A stretch of 64,000 nucleotides of DNA from Pseudomonas sp. B21-028 (GCF_024749045.1 NZ_CP087184.1:4402001-4466000), one strand, 5' to 3'; shown: positions 52,528-61,857, counted from the stretch's first letter. Program-made: numbers and translations. Notes: a model not told the origin generated them from the letters alone.

Positions 52528-53073
52528 TCACTTGGTTTTCGCGCTCTTGATGTCGCTTATGATTTGCTGAGAAATAGCCTGGACCTGCTTTTGGGTCATG
52601 GCCGACATGACACCTTCCCAGGCAGACGACGACGTGTCATAGGTCCGGGTGCCAATCAGATGGCCTGATTTCAAGTCCGAGTAATCTGCGCGGGAATTGA
52701 CCCACGCATTTCCTACCATGACACCAGCTCCGTAGCGTGCGCCTGGGGTCAGGTAACGGAAATTGGTCACGTTGATCTTGATGCCGACCCCGTCCTTGCC
52801 GTCGAGGCTTGTCGGCTGGGCTTCGGCAAGGTGGTAGCCCGCGCGAGTCGCTTCCACTTGCAGGGCGTCACTCCATTCTTGCTTCAGGCGAGACCAGTCC
52901 TCGTTCTGTTCAACCTTGCTGTTTCCCTGGAAATTGACGACCAGGTTCTGCTTGGCCGACTCCTGGATGACCAGCGTCTCAGTCCCGCCGCTTTTCACAG
53001 AGGCAGCACACCCACTTAACATCACAATGGCAACAGCGCAGGAAAGCGCAATCGAGAGCTTCATTTTGTTCAT
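52528..53073 (-). CDS. DUF4410 lipoprotein
   Basis: 181 residues. The lipoprotein signal is MNKMKLSIALSCAVAIVMLS followed by GC. The DUF4410 domain is recognised by VNFRYLTPGARYGAGVMVGN and the final QKQVQAISQQIISDIK. ATG 53073 is used because the signal peptide begins there; 22 upstream in-frame codons are polar. Probably anchored to a membrane facing the periplasm. Function unknown. Confidence 0.82.
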   Translation of the reverse strand: MNKMKLSIALSCAVAIVMLSGCAASVKSGGTETLVIQESAKQNLVVNFQGNSKVEQNEDWSRLKQEWSDALQVEATRAGYHLAEAQPTSLDGKDGVGIKINVTNFRYLTPGARYGAGVMVGNAWVNSRADYSDLKSGHLIGTRTYDTSSSAWEGVMSAMTQKQVQAISQQIISDIKSAKTK

Positions 53074-53277
53074 TGATGTCCATATCCACAGAATTGGTTG
53101 AGAGAGGTCAGGCATTCCCGTGGCGGCAGATGAGCGCACACGTTGAATGCGCAGAATTTAGCATCATTACTTTGCCACTACGAGCCGGGGGCTTTATGAA
53201 ATAGGGTCAGAACCACGATGCTCCTCTCACTCTTAATCGATCCGTCTCCATCGTGGTTCGCCGCTGTTTTCCCCGCT

Positions 53278-53520
53278 CTAATCCACTGACGAGGTTTCCG
53301 GCGGGCCCCAATAAGCCTCTCTCACCTCGTCCAACGCCTGCCAGGGTTGGGTGGCGAATCTCGCATTCAAACAGCTCGGCTCATGAATGAACGCCAGCTC
53401 TCTATCGCTCTCGGACTGCTCTGCGCCACAGCCCTTGCATTTAACAACCTGATTGCGCAGCGCCCAGTTCTCATGCCATGAGATAAGCTTTTCGAGAGGG
53501 GTCACTTTCCTACATCCCAT
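53278..53520 (-). CDS. small hypothetical protein with a CxxC motif (80 aa)
   Basis: The core VKCKGCGAEQSESD and a following CL pair suggest a zinc-ribbon-like fold. The C-terminal segment ATQPWQALDEVREAYWG is reminiscent of small conserved Pseudomonas proteins. Begins ATG at 53520. It may bind metal or nucleic acid; no direct evidence. Confidence 0.55.
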   Translation of the reverse strand: MGCRKVTPLEKLISWHENWALRNQVVKCKGCGAEQSESDRELAFIHEPSCLNARFATQPWQALDEVREAYWGPPETSSVD

Positions 53521-54209
53521 TACAAAACCTGTACAAAAATATAAATTATGTACAGGTTATTGGCTAGCCAGTCGCGTCGACACGACTGACCCTCGGGAGC
53601 CTTACAGATTTAGCCCCATCATCTTCAAAAGGCTTTATCTCGAGCGTGCCAGCAGGCGCCAGAAGAAATCGAGCATGGCCAATCCTGACCTGATAGCGTT
53701 GCGGACAAGGGCCATGGATGTGCGGTGAATGGGCAAACCAGGTGTTCCAATGTCAGGCCGGAATAAGGAACGTTAATGCCGTACAACTACACGAACGGCC
53801 GCCTTCTTCGCAGGTCGGGCTCGCAGGGAGCGAGCATTACCAGGGTGGCAGTGCAATAGAGCAGAAAGAGATCATGCTCAGATCGAGCGCTATCCCTTTG
53901 TCAGTCGCGACAATGGTCTTGTGGGCTGCGGATGCTAGGAAAACGCGGGCAGACCACAACTATGAGACGGTCCGATTACAAATGAACTCAAGCGGTGCCC
54001 TGCCCCCAGCTGTCTGGTTTCCGCCGATTGAGGTGGGTCATATAGCGTCACTTGCAGCAACGCCTCACCGTAGCGCGTATTGGGAAAGAGCCCGTCTATC
54101 TACACGCCCAGTTTCTGCCCGCACACTTATCGACCGCCTTCGCGGACGAGAAAATAGACGGTGGTCAGCAATGGAGTGGCCTGGCATGTTGCAGATTGAT
54201 CGAGACTTT
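53521..54209. other. long gap without a credible gene
   Basis: About 690 bases at the border of the insertion-rich region. One frame is open from 53718, but its composition (short runs of arginine, proline and tryptophan without domain character) and the lack of a ribosome site speak against coding until the lipoprotein start at 54210. The stretch may be decayed DNA from former genes. Confidence 0.45.
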
Positions 54210-54458
54210 ATGAAAAAGCTGGTTTTGGCACTCTCGCTGGTCACATTGGCCGCCTGCACCCCTTATAGATCCCTGGCCTCGACAGATCCAAATTGGATGC
54301 GTCTTGGTGGAGATGAACCTGAAGGCTATCCAAGGACATTTGTTGAGAACCTGAGCGGCCATTGCTCTCTGGTGACCGAGTCATGGTCTGAAGGAAAGAT
54401 CAATGGACGTCTCCTATGGACCAAGCATCAATCCCGAAAGTCTGTTGCCTGCCCATAG
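54210..54458 (+). CDS. small putative lipoprotein (82 aa)
   Basis: MKKLVLALSLVTLAAC is a textbook lipoprotein signal peptide with Cys16. The mature part is polar and has two further cysteines (GHCSLV and VACP at the very end). The ribosome site is weak (GAG before the ATG). The IS66 element begins 135 bases downstream. Family unknown. Confidence 0.55.
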   Translation: MKKLVLALSLVTLAACTPYRSLASTDPNWMRLGGDEPEGYPRTFVENLSGHCSLVTESWSEGKINGRLLWTKHQSRKSVACP

Positions 54459-54694
54459 CGCCAGTGCAGGGACTCATTTCGCACCGGGAAGGCACTAGCT
54501 CACGACTTAACTCGCCACGGCGGAAGAGCCCCTTCGAACAGCGAAAAGGCGCGCTGCATGAAACGATTGAAGCGAGCGGCATCACGCCGCAGCGTATGCG
54601 TCCGGCCAAGTCATCTACCCAGCCCCGAAAAGCCAAGACATGGTGTGCACTTAAATTAAGTGGACACCAGTTCTAACCTTTTAAGTGGGTATTT

Positions 54695-55027
54695 ATGCAG
54701 CCAACACGCCGTTCCTATTCCAAGTCCTTCAAAGCCCAAGTCATTCAAGAGTGTGCCCAGCTTGGTGCTTCGATTGCCAGCGTCGCCCTCAGCCATAACC
54801 TCAACGCAAACCTCGTCCACAAATGGATTCGGCTGCAATCGCAGAAAAGCACAGCGCTGCAACCTGCATTTATTCCATTACCCGTGTCGCTGGCTGGGAC
54901 AAAATCCCACCCATCATCATCGAACATCTGCGTTGAAATACAGCACACGCGCGGCACCGTAAAAGTGAGCTGGCCCACTGAAAATGCTGCTGCCTGCGCG
55001 ACCTTTCTTCGAGACCTTCTGCGATGA
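54695..55027 (+). CDS. tnpA: IS66 TnpA-like helix-turn-helix protein
   Basis: 110 residues, first gene of IS66 elements. The N-terminus has the transposase-associated helix-turn-helix: SKSFKAQVIQECAQLGASIA, then HNLNANLVHKWIR. Required with TnpB and TnpC for transposition in this family. Its end overlaps the start of TnpB by four bases. Confidence 0.88.
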   Translation: MQPTRRSYSKSFKAQVIQECAQLGASIASVALSHNLNANLVHKWIRLQSQKSTALQPAFIPLPVSLAGTKSHPSSSNICVEIQHTRGTVKVSWPTENAAACATFLRDLLR

Positions 55028-55359
55028 TTCGCATCGACTCCATCTGGCTCGCCACCGAGCCGATGGACATGCGCGCCGGTACCGAGACGGCATTGGCCAG
55101 GGTGATCGCAGTGTTCGGTGCGGCGCAGCCGCACTGTGCTTATCTGTTCGCCAACCGCCGCGCCAATCGCATTAAAGTGCTAGTGCATGACGGCTTCGGG
55201 ATATGGCTGGCAGCGCGCCGGTTAAACCAAGGCAAGTTTCACTGGCCTGGCATTCGCCATGGCTCTGAAATGGAACTCGATACCGAGCAGCTTCAGGCAT
55301 TGGTGCTGGGTCTGCCATGGCAACGTGCAGGCTCTGGAGGCTCGATCACACTGCTTTAA
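55024..55359 (+). CDS. tnpB: IS66 accessory protein TnpB
   Basis: 111 residues. The family signature is PMDMRAGTETALARV, AYLFANRRANRIKVLVHDG and GFGIWLAARRLNQGKF. Essential accessory protein of IS66-type transposition, biochemical role unclear. Full length, apparently intact. Confidence 0.92.
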   Translation: MIRIDSIWLATEPMDMRAGTETALARVIAVFGAAQPHCAYLFANRRANRIKVLVHDGFGIWLAARRLNQGKFHWPGIRHGSEMELDTEQLQALVLGLPWQRAGSGGSITLL

Positions 55360-55420
55360 CCGCGACCATTAGCCTATCGGTCTATCGCCGCGAATTGCCT
55401 GCTCTGGCAAAATCGGCCCC

Positions 55421-57004
55421 ATGACTTCGCTACCCAATCTCGATCACCTGCCCCCTGAACAACTGCGCGCCTTGGCGGCGCAGTTAATTCAGCGTGTCGA
55501 GACGCTCGACCAACAAGTTGAGACGATGGGCAAGACCGTTGAGACCATGGGCAAGAAGATCAACCGTGATCAAACGCTGATCGAGAAACTGACCCACGAA
55601 ATCGCCCAGCTCAAGCGTTTGAAATTTGCCAAACGCAGCGAGCAAATGAATCCCGAGCAGGCCAGCCTGCTCGATGACCTGATCGATACCGATATCGCAG
55701 CGATTGAAGCAGAGCTTCAAAGCTTGCAGGCAGTGATAACTCCGTCTGAGAAAAAGCAGAAGCCCAAGCGCACCGCATTACCGGTTGAGTTTCCACGCAC
55801 GCTGATCCATCACGAACCGGACGACACTTACTGTCCATGTGGCTGTGCTCTCAAGCGCATCGGCGAGGATGTCAGCGAGAAGCTGGACTACACGCCCGGC
55901 GTATTTACCGTTGAACGCCATGTACGTGGCAAATGGGTCTGCGATGACTGCGAAACGCTGACCCAGGCGCCCGTACCGGCGCAGGTTATTGATAAAGGCA
56001 TTCCGACTGCGGGCCTGCTGGCCCACGTCATGATCGCCAAGTTTGCCGACCACCTGCCGCTTTACCGTCAGGAATCGATCTTCGGTCGAGCTGGCCTGGC
56101 GATTCCACGCTCAACCCTGGCTCAATGGGTTGGTGTAACTGGGGTTCAGTTGCAGCCGCTGGTCGATGCGCTGCGCGACGTGGTGCTCGGGCAGCTGGTT
56201 ATTCATGCCGATGAAACACCCGTGCAAATGCTCATGCCGGGAACGAAGAAGACTCACCGCTCCTATGTGTGGGCCTACGCCACCAGCCAATTCTGCGAAA
56301 CAGCGGCAGTCGTTTACGACTTCAGCCCCAGCCGCGCCGGTGAGCATGCTCGCAGCTTCCTGCAAGGCTGGAAGGGCAAGCTGGTCTGCGATGATTTTGG
56401 TGGTTACAAGGCCAGCTTCGAACTCGGTGTGACCGAGATCGGCTGCATGGCCCATGCGCGACGCAAGTTCTTCGAACTGCATGCCACCAACAAGAGCATG
56501 CTCGCCGAGCAGGCCCTGCGCTACATCCAGTTGCTTTACGAAATCGAAAGTGAAGTTCGCGACCTGGAACCGGATTTACGCCGTCGAATTCGGCAAGAAA
56601 AGGCTGTGCCTGTGATGGATGCGCTGCATGCCTGGATGATCGCCCAGCGCGATCTCGTGCCCGAAGGTTCAGCTATCAGCAGAGCACTGGATTACAGCCT
56701 GAAACGCTGGTCAGCGCTGTCGCGCTACCTTGATGACGGGGCCGTACCCATAGACAACAATTGGGCCGAGAACCAGATCCGACCATGGGCTCTTGGACGC
56801 AAGAATTGGCTCTTCGCAGGGTCGTTACGCAGCGGCAAGCGGGCGGCAGCGATCATGAGCTTGATCCAGTCTGCGCGGCTGAATGGCCATGATCCGTATG
56901 CCTATCTGAAGGACGTTCTCACGCGCCTGCCGACACAGCGGGCTAGTGAGATCGATCAATTGCTGCCACACAACTGGCAACCGGTTTGGTTGCGCGGGGC
57001 GTGA
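55421..57004 (+). CDS. tnpC: IS66 transposase TnpC
   Basis: 527 residues. An N-terminal coiled coil (LIQRVETLDQQVETMGKTVE) precedes a zinc-finger-like region (YCPCGCALKR and VCDDCETL) and the DDE catalytic domain: first aspartate in VIHADETPVQML, second in VCDDFGGYKASF, glutamate in NNWAENQIRPWALG. The gene appears intact and long enough to be active. Confidence 0.93.
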   Translation: MTSLPNLDHLPPEQLRALAAQLIQRVETLDQQVETMGKTVETMGKKINRDQTLIEKLTHEIAQLKRLKFAKRSEQMNPEQASLLDDLIDTDIAAIEAELQSLQAVITPSEKKQKPKRTALPVEFPRTLIHHEPDDTYCPCGCALKRIGEDVSEKLDYTPGVFTVERHVRGKWVCDDCETLTQAPVPAQVIDKGIPTAGLLAHVMIAKFADHLPLYRQESIFGRAGLAIPRSTLAQWVGVTGVQLQPLVDALRDVVLGQLVIHADETPVQMLMPGTKKTHRSYVWAYATSQFCETAAVVYDFSPSRAGEHARSFLQGWKGKLVCDDFGGYKASFELGVTEIGCMAHARRKFFELHATNKSMLAEQALRYIQLLYEIESEVRDLEPDLRRRIRQEKAVPVMDALHAWMIAQRDLVPEGSAISRALDYSLKRWSALSRYLDDGAVPIDNNWAENQIRPWALGRKNWLFAGSLRSGKRAAAIMSLIQSARLNGHDPYAYLKDVLTRLPTQRASEIDQLLPHNWQPVWLRGA

Positions 57005-57107
57005 TCCCGGAGGCATGCGCTCCGCGTAGCATTCTAGTCACTGCTTGTTGGTTCGATTTACGATGGTGACCATAATTTTCGCACTGTGTCGAAATCGGAG
57101 GATGAAA

Positions 57108-57317
57108 ATGAAAGGAAGCTGCGCTTGTGGGGCTGTAGGTTATGAGATCGATAGCATTGATACGCCAATTAGCCATTGTCATTGTAGTACCTGTCGGAAG
57201 ACCCATGCTGCGGCTTATGTCTCCACAGCTGGGGTGTTGAGAGAGCATTTTAAATGGACTCAAGGGGTCAACGCAGGTGTGTCAGCGATATGGGCTAGAG
57301 ATGGAAATGTCCTGTAA
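57108..57317 (+). pseudogene. GFA-type (glutathione-dependent formaldehyde-activating-like) gene, 3-prime truncated
   Basis: Starts MKGSCACGAVGYEID behind GGAGG. The zinc ligands CACG and HCHCSTCRK are present, but the protein departs from the family after HFKWTQG and stops within 17 codons, missing the C-terminal half with its third pair of cysteines. The break is followed by DNA containing an IS66 relic. Probably non-functional. Confidence 0.7.
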
Positions 57318-57469
57318 CGCAGACGAGCCTCTGCCGAGATACGGCATAAATCCGCCACATCCTCAGTACGACTCAGCCGGAAGTAGTAGGTATGCATGCT
57401 TTCTATCTTTCAGGTTCACTGGATTCGTAGTCTAATTTTACCTCGCATAACTCAGTTCAGCATCCACAC

Positions 57470-57735
57470 ATGAGAAAGCAACTGCTCGAATTCACTCATC
57501 CGCTGTGTCAGCGAACGAGTCAAAACGTCCTTGGAGTAAGCATGGGGATCATGTCCGTTCATGCGTACGGATTGGATAAACTCATGATCGTCGACGTCTG
57601 TTTGCCGCTCCGCAGAAACTGCGAAAAGCCAGTTCTAACCCCCAACGCCCAAGGTCGGATCTAGTTCCCCGCCCAAATATTGGCCGAGTCGTCGAGTTAA
57701 CGCTACAGCGCCGGTCACCGAGTAATCGCTTCGGT
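57470..57735 (-). mobile_element. decayed IS66 tnpC fragment, reverse orientation
   Basis: The complementary strand aligns by eye with the last part of the intact tnpC. Matching stretches include GATCCGACC (rest of the NQIRPWALG region), ATCATGAG, GGACATGATCCC and AAGGACGTT, then CAGTTGCT near the end. Several stop codons and frameshifts interrupt it. It is a relic of a second IS66-type element. Confidence 0.75.
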
Positions 57736-57852
57736 GTACATGGAGACCTTGGCCTTTGGCTGCTTACCTTGCGGTGGACTTATGGAGTGCTTCTCGCTAA
57801 TGTCATATCCAGAATACTGACGCATTTCGGCTACTTAAAAAGGGATATCTAT

Positions 57853-58152
57853 ATGGAAGTACGTTGCGCATCAATTGAGGAAGTTCGTCAGCACATAGAC
57901 CGCATCGATCGCGATGTGGTTGCACTCCTCGCCAAGCGAGGCGACCTCGTCACTCAGGCGGCGGGTTTCAAGAAAACCACTGATGATGTGCGCGCTCCAG
58001 CCAGGGTTGAACAGGTCATCAGTAAAGTGCGCGGAATTGCAACCGATTTCGGCGCCTCACCTGATGTCGTGGAACGGGTATATAGAGCTATGATCTCTGC
58101 ATTCATTGAAGAAGAGTTGAAAACTCACTCAACCTTAAAAGAGAAGTTTTAA
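57853..58152 (+). CDS. AroQ-type chorismate mutase (PchB-like)
   Basis: 99 residues, all-alpha AroQ fold. IDRIDRDVVALLAKRGDLV carries the first active-site arginine, AAGFKKTTDDVRAPARVEQV includes the lysine and the DxRAPARVE block, and the last helix is VYRAMISAFIEEEL. It may convert chorismate to prephenate or act as a PchB-like lyase. It lies alone between two IS66 relics. ATG 57853. Confidence 0.85.
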   Translation: MEVRCASIEEVRQHIDRIDRDVVALLAKRGDLVTQAAGFKKTTDDVRAPARVEQVISKVRGIATDFGASPDVVERVYRAMISAFIEEELKTHSTLKEKF

Positions 58153-58216
58153 AGACTTCGGCTTTCACAGTCACTGAGGCTCCGCGAGGCTGGAATTTAA
58201 GCCCCGTACCTCAACT

Positions 58217-58828
58217 CTAAAAGCCGCGACGGCGAGCACAGCAAACGATGTTTGATGCGCCTCCCGACGTTGGAGGCGAGTGAGATGGGCCAGTTGCTGC
58301 CGCATAACTAGGAACCGGTTTCATCACGCAAGATGTGATGCCCAGACGCTTACGCCGCAGCCCCGCTTGTTGGCCGCCAATCAGGCATAAATGGGCCATC
58401 TGACCCATCACTTCTGCTTCGCCTGGCCTATGGACCAAGCGGCGGCAGGTCCGTATCGCGAAGTCCAGTCGTCTTGTGTCGACACGCTGCTGAAACTCAC
58501 CTACCAACGGATCGTGCAGCGACCAGGCTCGAATGGAAACTTCCCGTCCAGGCTGTTTCTCAGCCGCAATACTCAAGTAGCGTTTCAAGGTTTCGCCCGC
58601 ACTCCGTCCCTGCGCCGCATAAGCGAGCATGCGCTCCGTGTAGTCTTCTTCCCAAGCGGCCAGCAAGGTGCGGACAAAGTCTTCGCGATTGCGGAAATGG
58701 TGATAGAACGATCCACGGGTCACATTCAATCGGCGCGATAGACTCTCGGCCGAAACGCCCATGTGTCCTATTTGGTCGAGGGCCTCAAAACCAGCCGCGA
58801 TCCAATGGTTACGCGTTAGTTTTCTCAC
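58217..58828 (-). pseudogene. TetR/AcrR regulator with C-terminus replaced by IS66 DNA
   Basis: 203 residues as read. The DNA-binding domain is intact: GVSAESLSRRLNVTRGSFYH then HFRNREDFVRTLL. The native part extends to about residue 158 (IGGQQAGLR); the rest is translated from the IS66 end and reads KRLGITSCVMKPVP and so on. The domain may still bind DNA, but ligand binding or dimerisation could be lost. Divergent from the DJ-1-like gene, its likely target. Confidence 0.72.
58268..58353 (+). mobile_element. IS66 3-prime end relic fused to a TetR gene
   Basis: Contains GGCGAGTGAGATGGGCCAGT and TTGCTGCCGCATAAC, matching the end of tnpC, followed by the terminal sequence GCCCAGACGCTTAC, whose complement GTAAGCGTCTGGGC is a classical IS66 end. 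The boundary is at about 58353. Only the last 90 or so bases of that element survive. Confidence 0.7.
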
Positions 58829-58924
58829 CCGTTATTTCGCTCCCTGTGTAGCACCATACAGACTGTGTAGGGTGGGCAACCGATTGATACGTTGCGAACA
58901 CCAGCACTTGTCATGGAGCTCGCC

Positions 58925-59544
58925 TTGAAGAAAATCGTTCTGGTCGCTTTCGACAATTCACTGATATCGACCTGTTCCTGATGTGGGACATTCTAGGCCG
59001 CAATACTGAGGACTGGCACGTCCGAATAGTGGGCTCCAGCCCTATCGTGCGATCGGCGCACGGCCTGCCTGTTTCGGTGCACGGTCCGCTTTCCGAAGCC
59101 AATAGTGCCGACGCGGTATTGTTCGTCAGCGGCAAGGAAGGCATCCCCTCCGCACTTGCCGCCCCGGATTTCCTGCCGTCGTTTGAACTTGACGCCAGAC
59201 GCCAGAGAATCGGCTCCATCTGCGCCGGTGCCTTCATTCTCGAACGACTTGGGTTGCTTAACGGCCAAGCGACTACACACCCGGATGCACGATCGGAACT
59301 GCAAGCCCTGGGACTTGAGTCCATGGACCAGCCTCTTGTATGCCAGGGGAACATTGCAACCGCTGGCGGATGCCTTTCGGCACTCTACTTGGTGGGATGG
59401 TTGGTGGAATCCTGGTTCGATGTCGACAAGCGCCGTGCGACGTTGCTTCCTGTTCTGCCAACCGGGCAGCAAGCGCTCTATGATGCTTTGATTGGGCTCA
59501 GCATTTGCCAAGGAAAAATGGGCGCTTCAACAACATCCAATTAA
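58925..59544 (+). pseudogene. DJ-1/PfpI family gene with a 5-prime frameshift
   Basis: Starting at TTG 58925, with GGAG six bases upstream, the reading is MKKIVLVAFDN. One T appears to be missing in the AATTC at about 58955-58959; adding it back gives FTDIDLFLMWDILGRN, which joins the long open frame from 58981. The remainder has the nucleophile-elbow motif GSICAGAFILERLG typical of the family. As written, translation stops within 20 codons, unless a start at ATG 58981 is used. Sequencing error or genuine decay are both possible. Confidence 0.65.
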
Positions 59545-59574
59545 TTCGTGTCAGAACTCAGGAAGGATCCCCCG

Positions 59575-60099
59575 ATGCGCCGAGAATTTGAGCTCATTAC
59601 ATCCGTACCAGTCCCCGCCAGGTCCGGCATCACCCACCTTTACAAGTCGACGAACCTGGCGGACGCCTTTGCGATTCGGCTCCCGGCGGGCGCCTCTGGC
59701 AATCCGGATTTACTGGCTCGATTCATCCTTTCCCACCAGCCCTCCTGGATCGGCGGGCTCATGAAAGTCCGAGACACTATCGTTGCCTGTTTTGGTCTCA
59801 AGACAGCCAAACAGTTGGCAACCCTTGCCAATCGGGTTGGAATCTTCAAGGTCTACAGCACAAACCAGACTGAAATCGTGCTGGGAGAGGACGACAAGCA
59901 CCTCGACTTCCGGATATCGATCCTATGTGTTGAAGAAGCAGAACTGGAAGGCAGTCGCCAACTGGTTTTTTCAACCGTGGTGCAGTGTCACAATCGTCTA
60001 GGCCGGGCCTATATTTTGATCATTGCCCCATTTCACCGCTTGGTTGTTAAGGCCAGTCTCCTGCGTGCGGCGCGGGTTGGTTGGCCTTTGGCTGGCTGA
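59575..60099 (+). CDS. DUF2867 domain protein
   Basis: 174 residues from ATG 59575 with AGGAAGGA upstream. Family features: a lipid-binding-like fold with LMKVRDTIVACFGLK, LDFRISILCVEE and a terminal RLGRAYILIIAPFHRLVVKA. The gene follows the DJ-1-like gene by 30 bases and belongs to the same unit, divergent from the TetR gene. Function unknown. Confidence 0.8.
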   Translation: MRREFELITSVPVPARSGITHLYKSTNLADAFAIRLPAGASGNPDLLARFILSHQPSWIGGLMKVRDTIVACFGLKTAKQLATLANRVGIFKVYSTNQTEIVLGEDDKHLDFRISILCVEEAELEGSRQLVFSTVVQCHNRLGRAYILIIAPFHRLVVKASLLRAARVGWPLAG

Positions 60100-60185
60100 T
60101 CCCAAGGCTAAGAGCGTTGTGTGCCCCCTGAGGTCTAACCCGTCCATCGAAAGCAATATGGAGAACGAGTAGCGAAAAAGCTCTA

Positions 60186-60265
60186 TTGCAAAAGGGACCG
60201 GTTACGATTATTAGATAGGACCAATTATGAACGAAACCAAAAATGTACCCGTTCCGAATGGCACT
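60186..60265 (+). promoter_or_regulatory. promoter, operator-like repeats and the first codons of an interrupted gene
   Basis: TTGCAA (60186-60191) and TATTAG (60209-60214) with a 17-base spacer form a possible promoter. Two direct repeats, GGACCGGTTA (60195-60204) and GGACCAATTA (60218-60227), overlap it 23 bases apart. An ATG at 60227 starts MNETKNVPVPNG and is then cut by the transposase sequence. It looks like the head of a regulated gene disrupted by the IS4-type element. Confidence 0.5.
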
Positions 60266-61001
60266 TACTTAACCTTCTTCGGATGTCCATTCTTCCTGAC
60301 CTCGGCCCTTGCTGATCGACGTGTTTCCATCAGCATGGGGTAAGGCTTGGGTCTTCGTTTTATGGCTCGCGGCTCAATTCTGCCTGGACGCTTACCGACG
60401 CGCTTCTGGGCAATCAGCTCAAGCAGATTGAGCATCTTGTCCTCTTGCTCTTGAGCCCCGTACTGCCTCAACGCAAGGCACAGCTGAAGGCTATGCTTGA
60501 AGCTCAGTTCGCGAGGCAGGCAGTCGACTAACAGAGCTGATTGCGTCATGAGCATCCGTATCAGGTTGTGCGCCAACAAGTAAATCCATAACTCTTTGAC
60601 GGCCATATCCGGCGTCTTGCAGCTCAGTGCTTCAAGCCCCAGCGTAGTCTTGAGGTTGCGCAGATCCAACTCCACATGCCATCGATCCTTGAACAGGGAT
60701 TTGAGGGACGCTTTGGGCACTTGCTGCGGGCAACTCGAAGTGGTGACCAGGATTTTCCCTCCGGCCTTCAACTCACGTACCGTCAGCGTTTCAGGTGCCC
60801 TTTCGTAATAGGCCTGACTCATCCAGGACGGCTTTGCCTTTGGTTTTTTCAGTTCAACCAAATGATCTTCCGACCCCAAGGACTTCCCCAACTGAAAATC
60901 CGTGCTGCGCCGTCGAGCGCCGTATTGTTCGAACACCCCGTCCACGCCCCGACGGTGCAGTTCACACAACAAAAAGTAGGTAGCGTAGTAGGCATCGCTT
61001 A
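60265..61001 (-). pseudogene. IS4-type transposase, N-terminally truncated
   Basis: The remaining C-terminal part of about 245 residues starts after the IS5-type element. It has DAYYATYFLLCELHRRGVDG, VFEQYGARRRSTDFQ, the YREG-like area replaced by LFKDRWHVELDLRNLKTTLG with the catalytic glutamate, and ends HPKKVK. About 180 N-terminal residues are missing, and I cannot recognise them on the far side of the IS5-type element. Not functional. Confidence 0.82.
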
Positions 61002-61857
61002 GGCTCTGTACGAAAAGAGATGTCGCAAACACCGCATGGAGCATGCGAGTGAGACCATGGCGGCATAACTTTTTGCGAGCTTGTCGAAGCGTGTCACGAT
61101 CCGACGGTTCTCTTTCAGCCAGCCAAACATGCGCTCGATGATGTTGCGCTGTCGGTACTTGGGCCGATCAAACAGTCTGGGTAAACCAGGCTTGGGCTTG
61201 CGCTTCATTGAGCGCAGCGGGATGACGGGCTGCATTCGATATTGGTCGCAGTAGCGGCGCAGCGCTTCGGCATCATAGCCCTTGTCGGCGAGCAGCCATT
61301 TACAGCGCTTGCGCGGACGGCCACGTTGGCTCGATGGAATGCTGACCTCGTCCAACAGTGGTTGTGCGTAGCTGATGTCACTGGCTTGACCGCCAGAGAG
61401 GAGGAAGCGCAACGGTGTTCCGTTGGCGTCGCAAAGCATGTGGATTTTGGTTGTCAGGCCGCCGCGACTACGGCCTAGAGCGTGATCGGCAGGCTCGTCA
61501 GCCCCCTTTTTTCCCGGCGCCAGATGAGGCCCGGGTTGCGCGTACTGCTGTTGAGTCGATCATCCAGGTTTGCAGATCGATCAAGCCCTGCTCATTCAAT
61601 CTCAGGTGCAAGCGTTTGAGCATCTGTTCGACCGTTCCCTGATTTCGCCAGCCCCGAAACCGTTGATACACCGTTGACCATGGGCCGAAGCGCTCAGGCA
61701 TATCTCGCCATGCAGCACCCGAACAGAGCACCCATAGCACGCCGTCAAGCATCAATCGGTCGCTCAGTCGAGGCCGCCCCCGGCCATGAGTTTCGATGAA
61801 GAGATCGGAGACCACATCCCAGGCCTCATCCGAGAGTTCATAACGCTTCGCCATCAC
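60999..61857 (-). CDS. IS5-type transposase made by programmed -1 frameshifting
   Basis: The first frame (61857 to 61498) starts MAKRYELSDEAWDVVSDLF and includes MIDSTAVRATRA with the first catalytic aspartate. At AAAAAAGGGGGC (about 61501-61512 on the minus strand) the ribosome can slip back one base, passing to the second frame: GADEPADHALGRSRGG, LLADKGYDAEALR with the second aspartate, and RNIIERMFGWLKENRR with the glutamate. The second frame ends near 60999 at the edge of the element. Both halves look intact. Confidence 0.85.

Larger units (their letters stand above)
54594..57018 (+). mobile_element. IS66 family insertion sequence
   Basis: About 2.4 kb with three genes in the standard order. 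Imperfect ends are visible as GTATGCGTCCGG at 54594-54605 and, inverted, CCGGAGGCATGC at 57007-57018 (10 of 12 bases agree). No convincing 8-base target duplication was found. A palindromic CACTTAAATTAAGTG near 54642 lies between the left end and the first gene and may be a promoter/operator site. Confidence 0.8.

Noticed and set aside
53718..54209. Possible 246-residue protein containing the small lipoprotein
   Set aside because: No ribosome site or domain, and a clean lipoprotein signal begins at 54210 inside it.
57470..57664. Plus-strand 64-residue frame
   Set aside because: It is the antisense of the decayed IS66 tnpC fragment and resembles the equally meaningless antisense frame of the intact tnpC.
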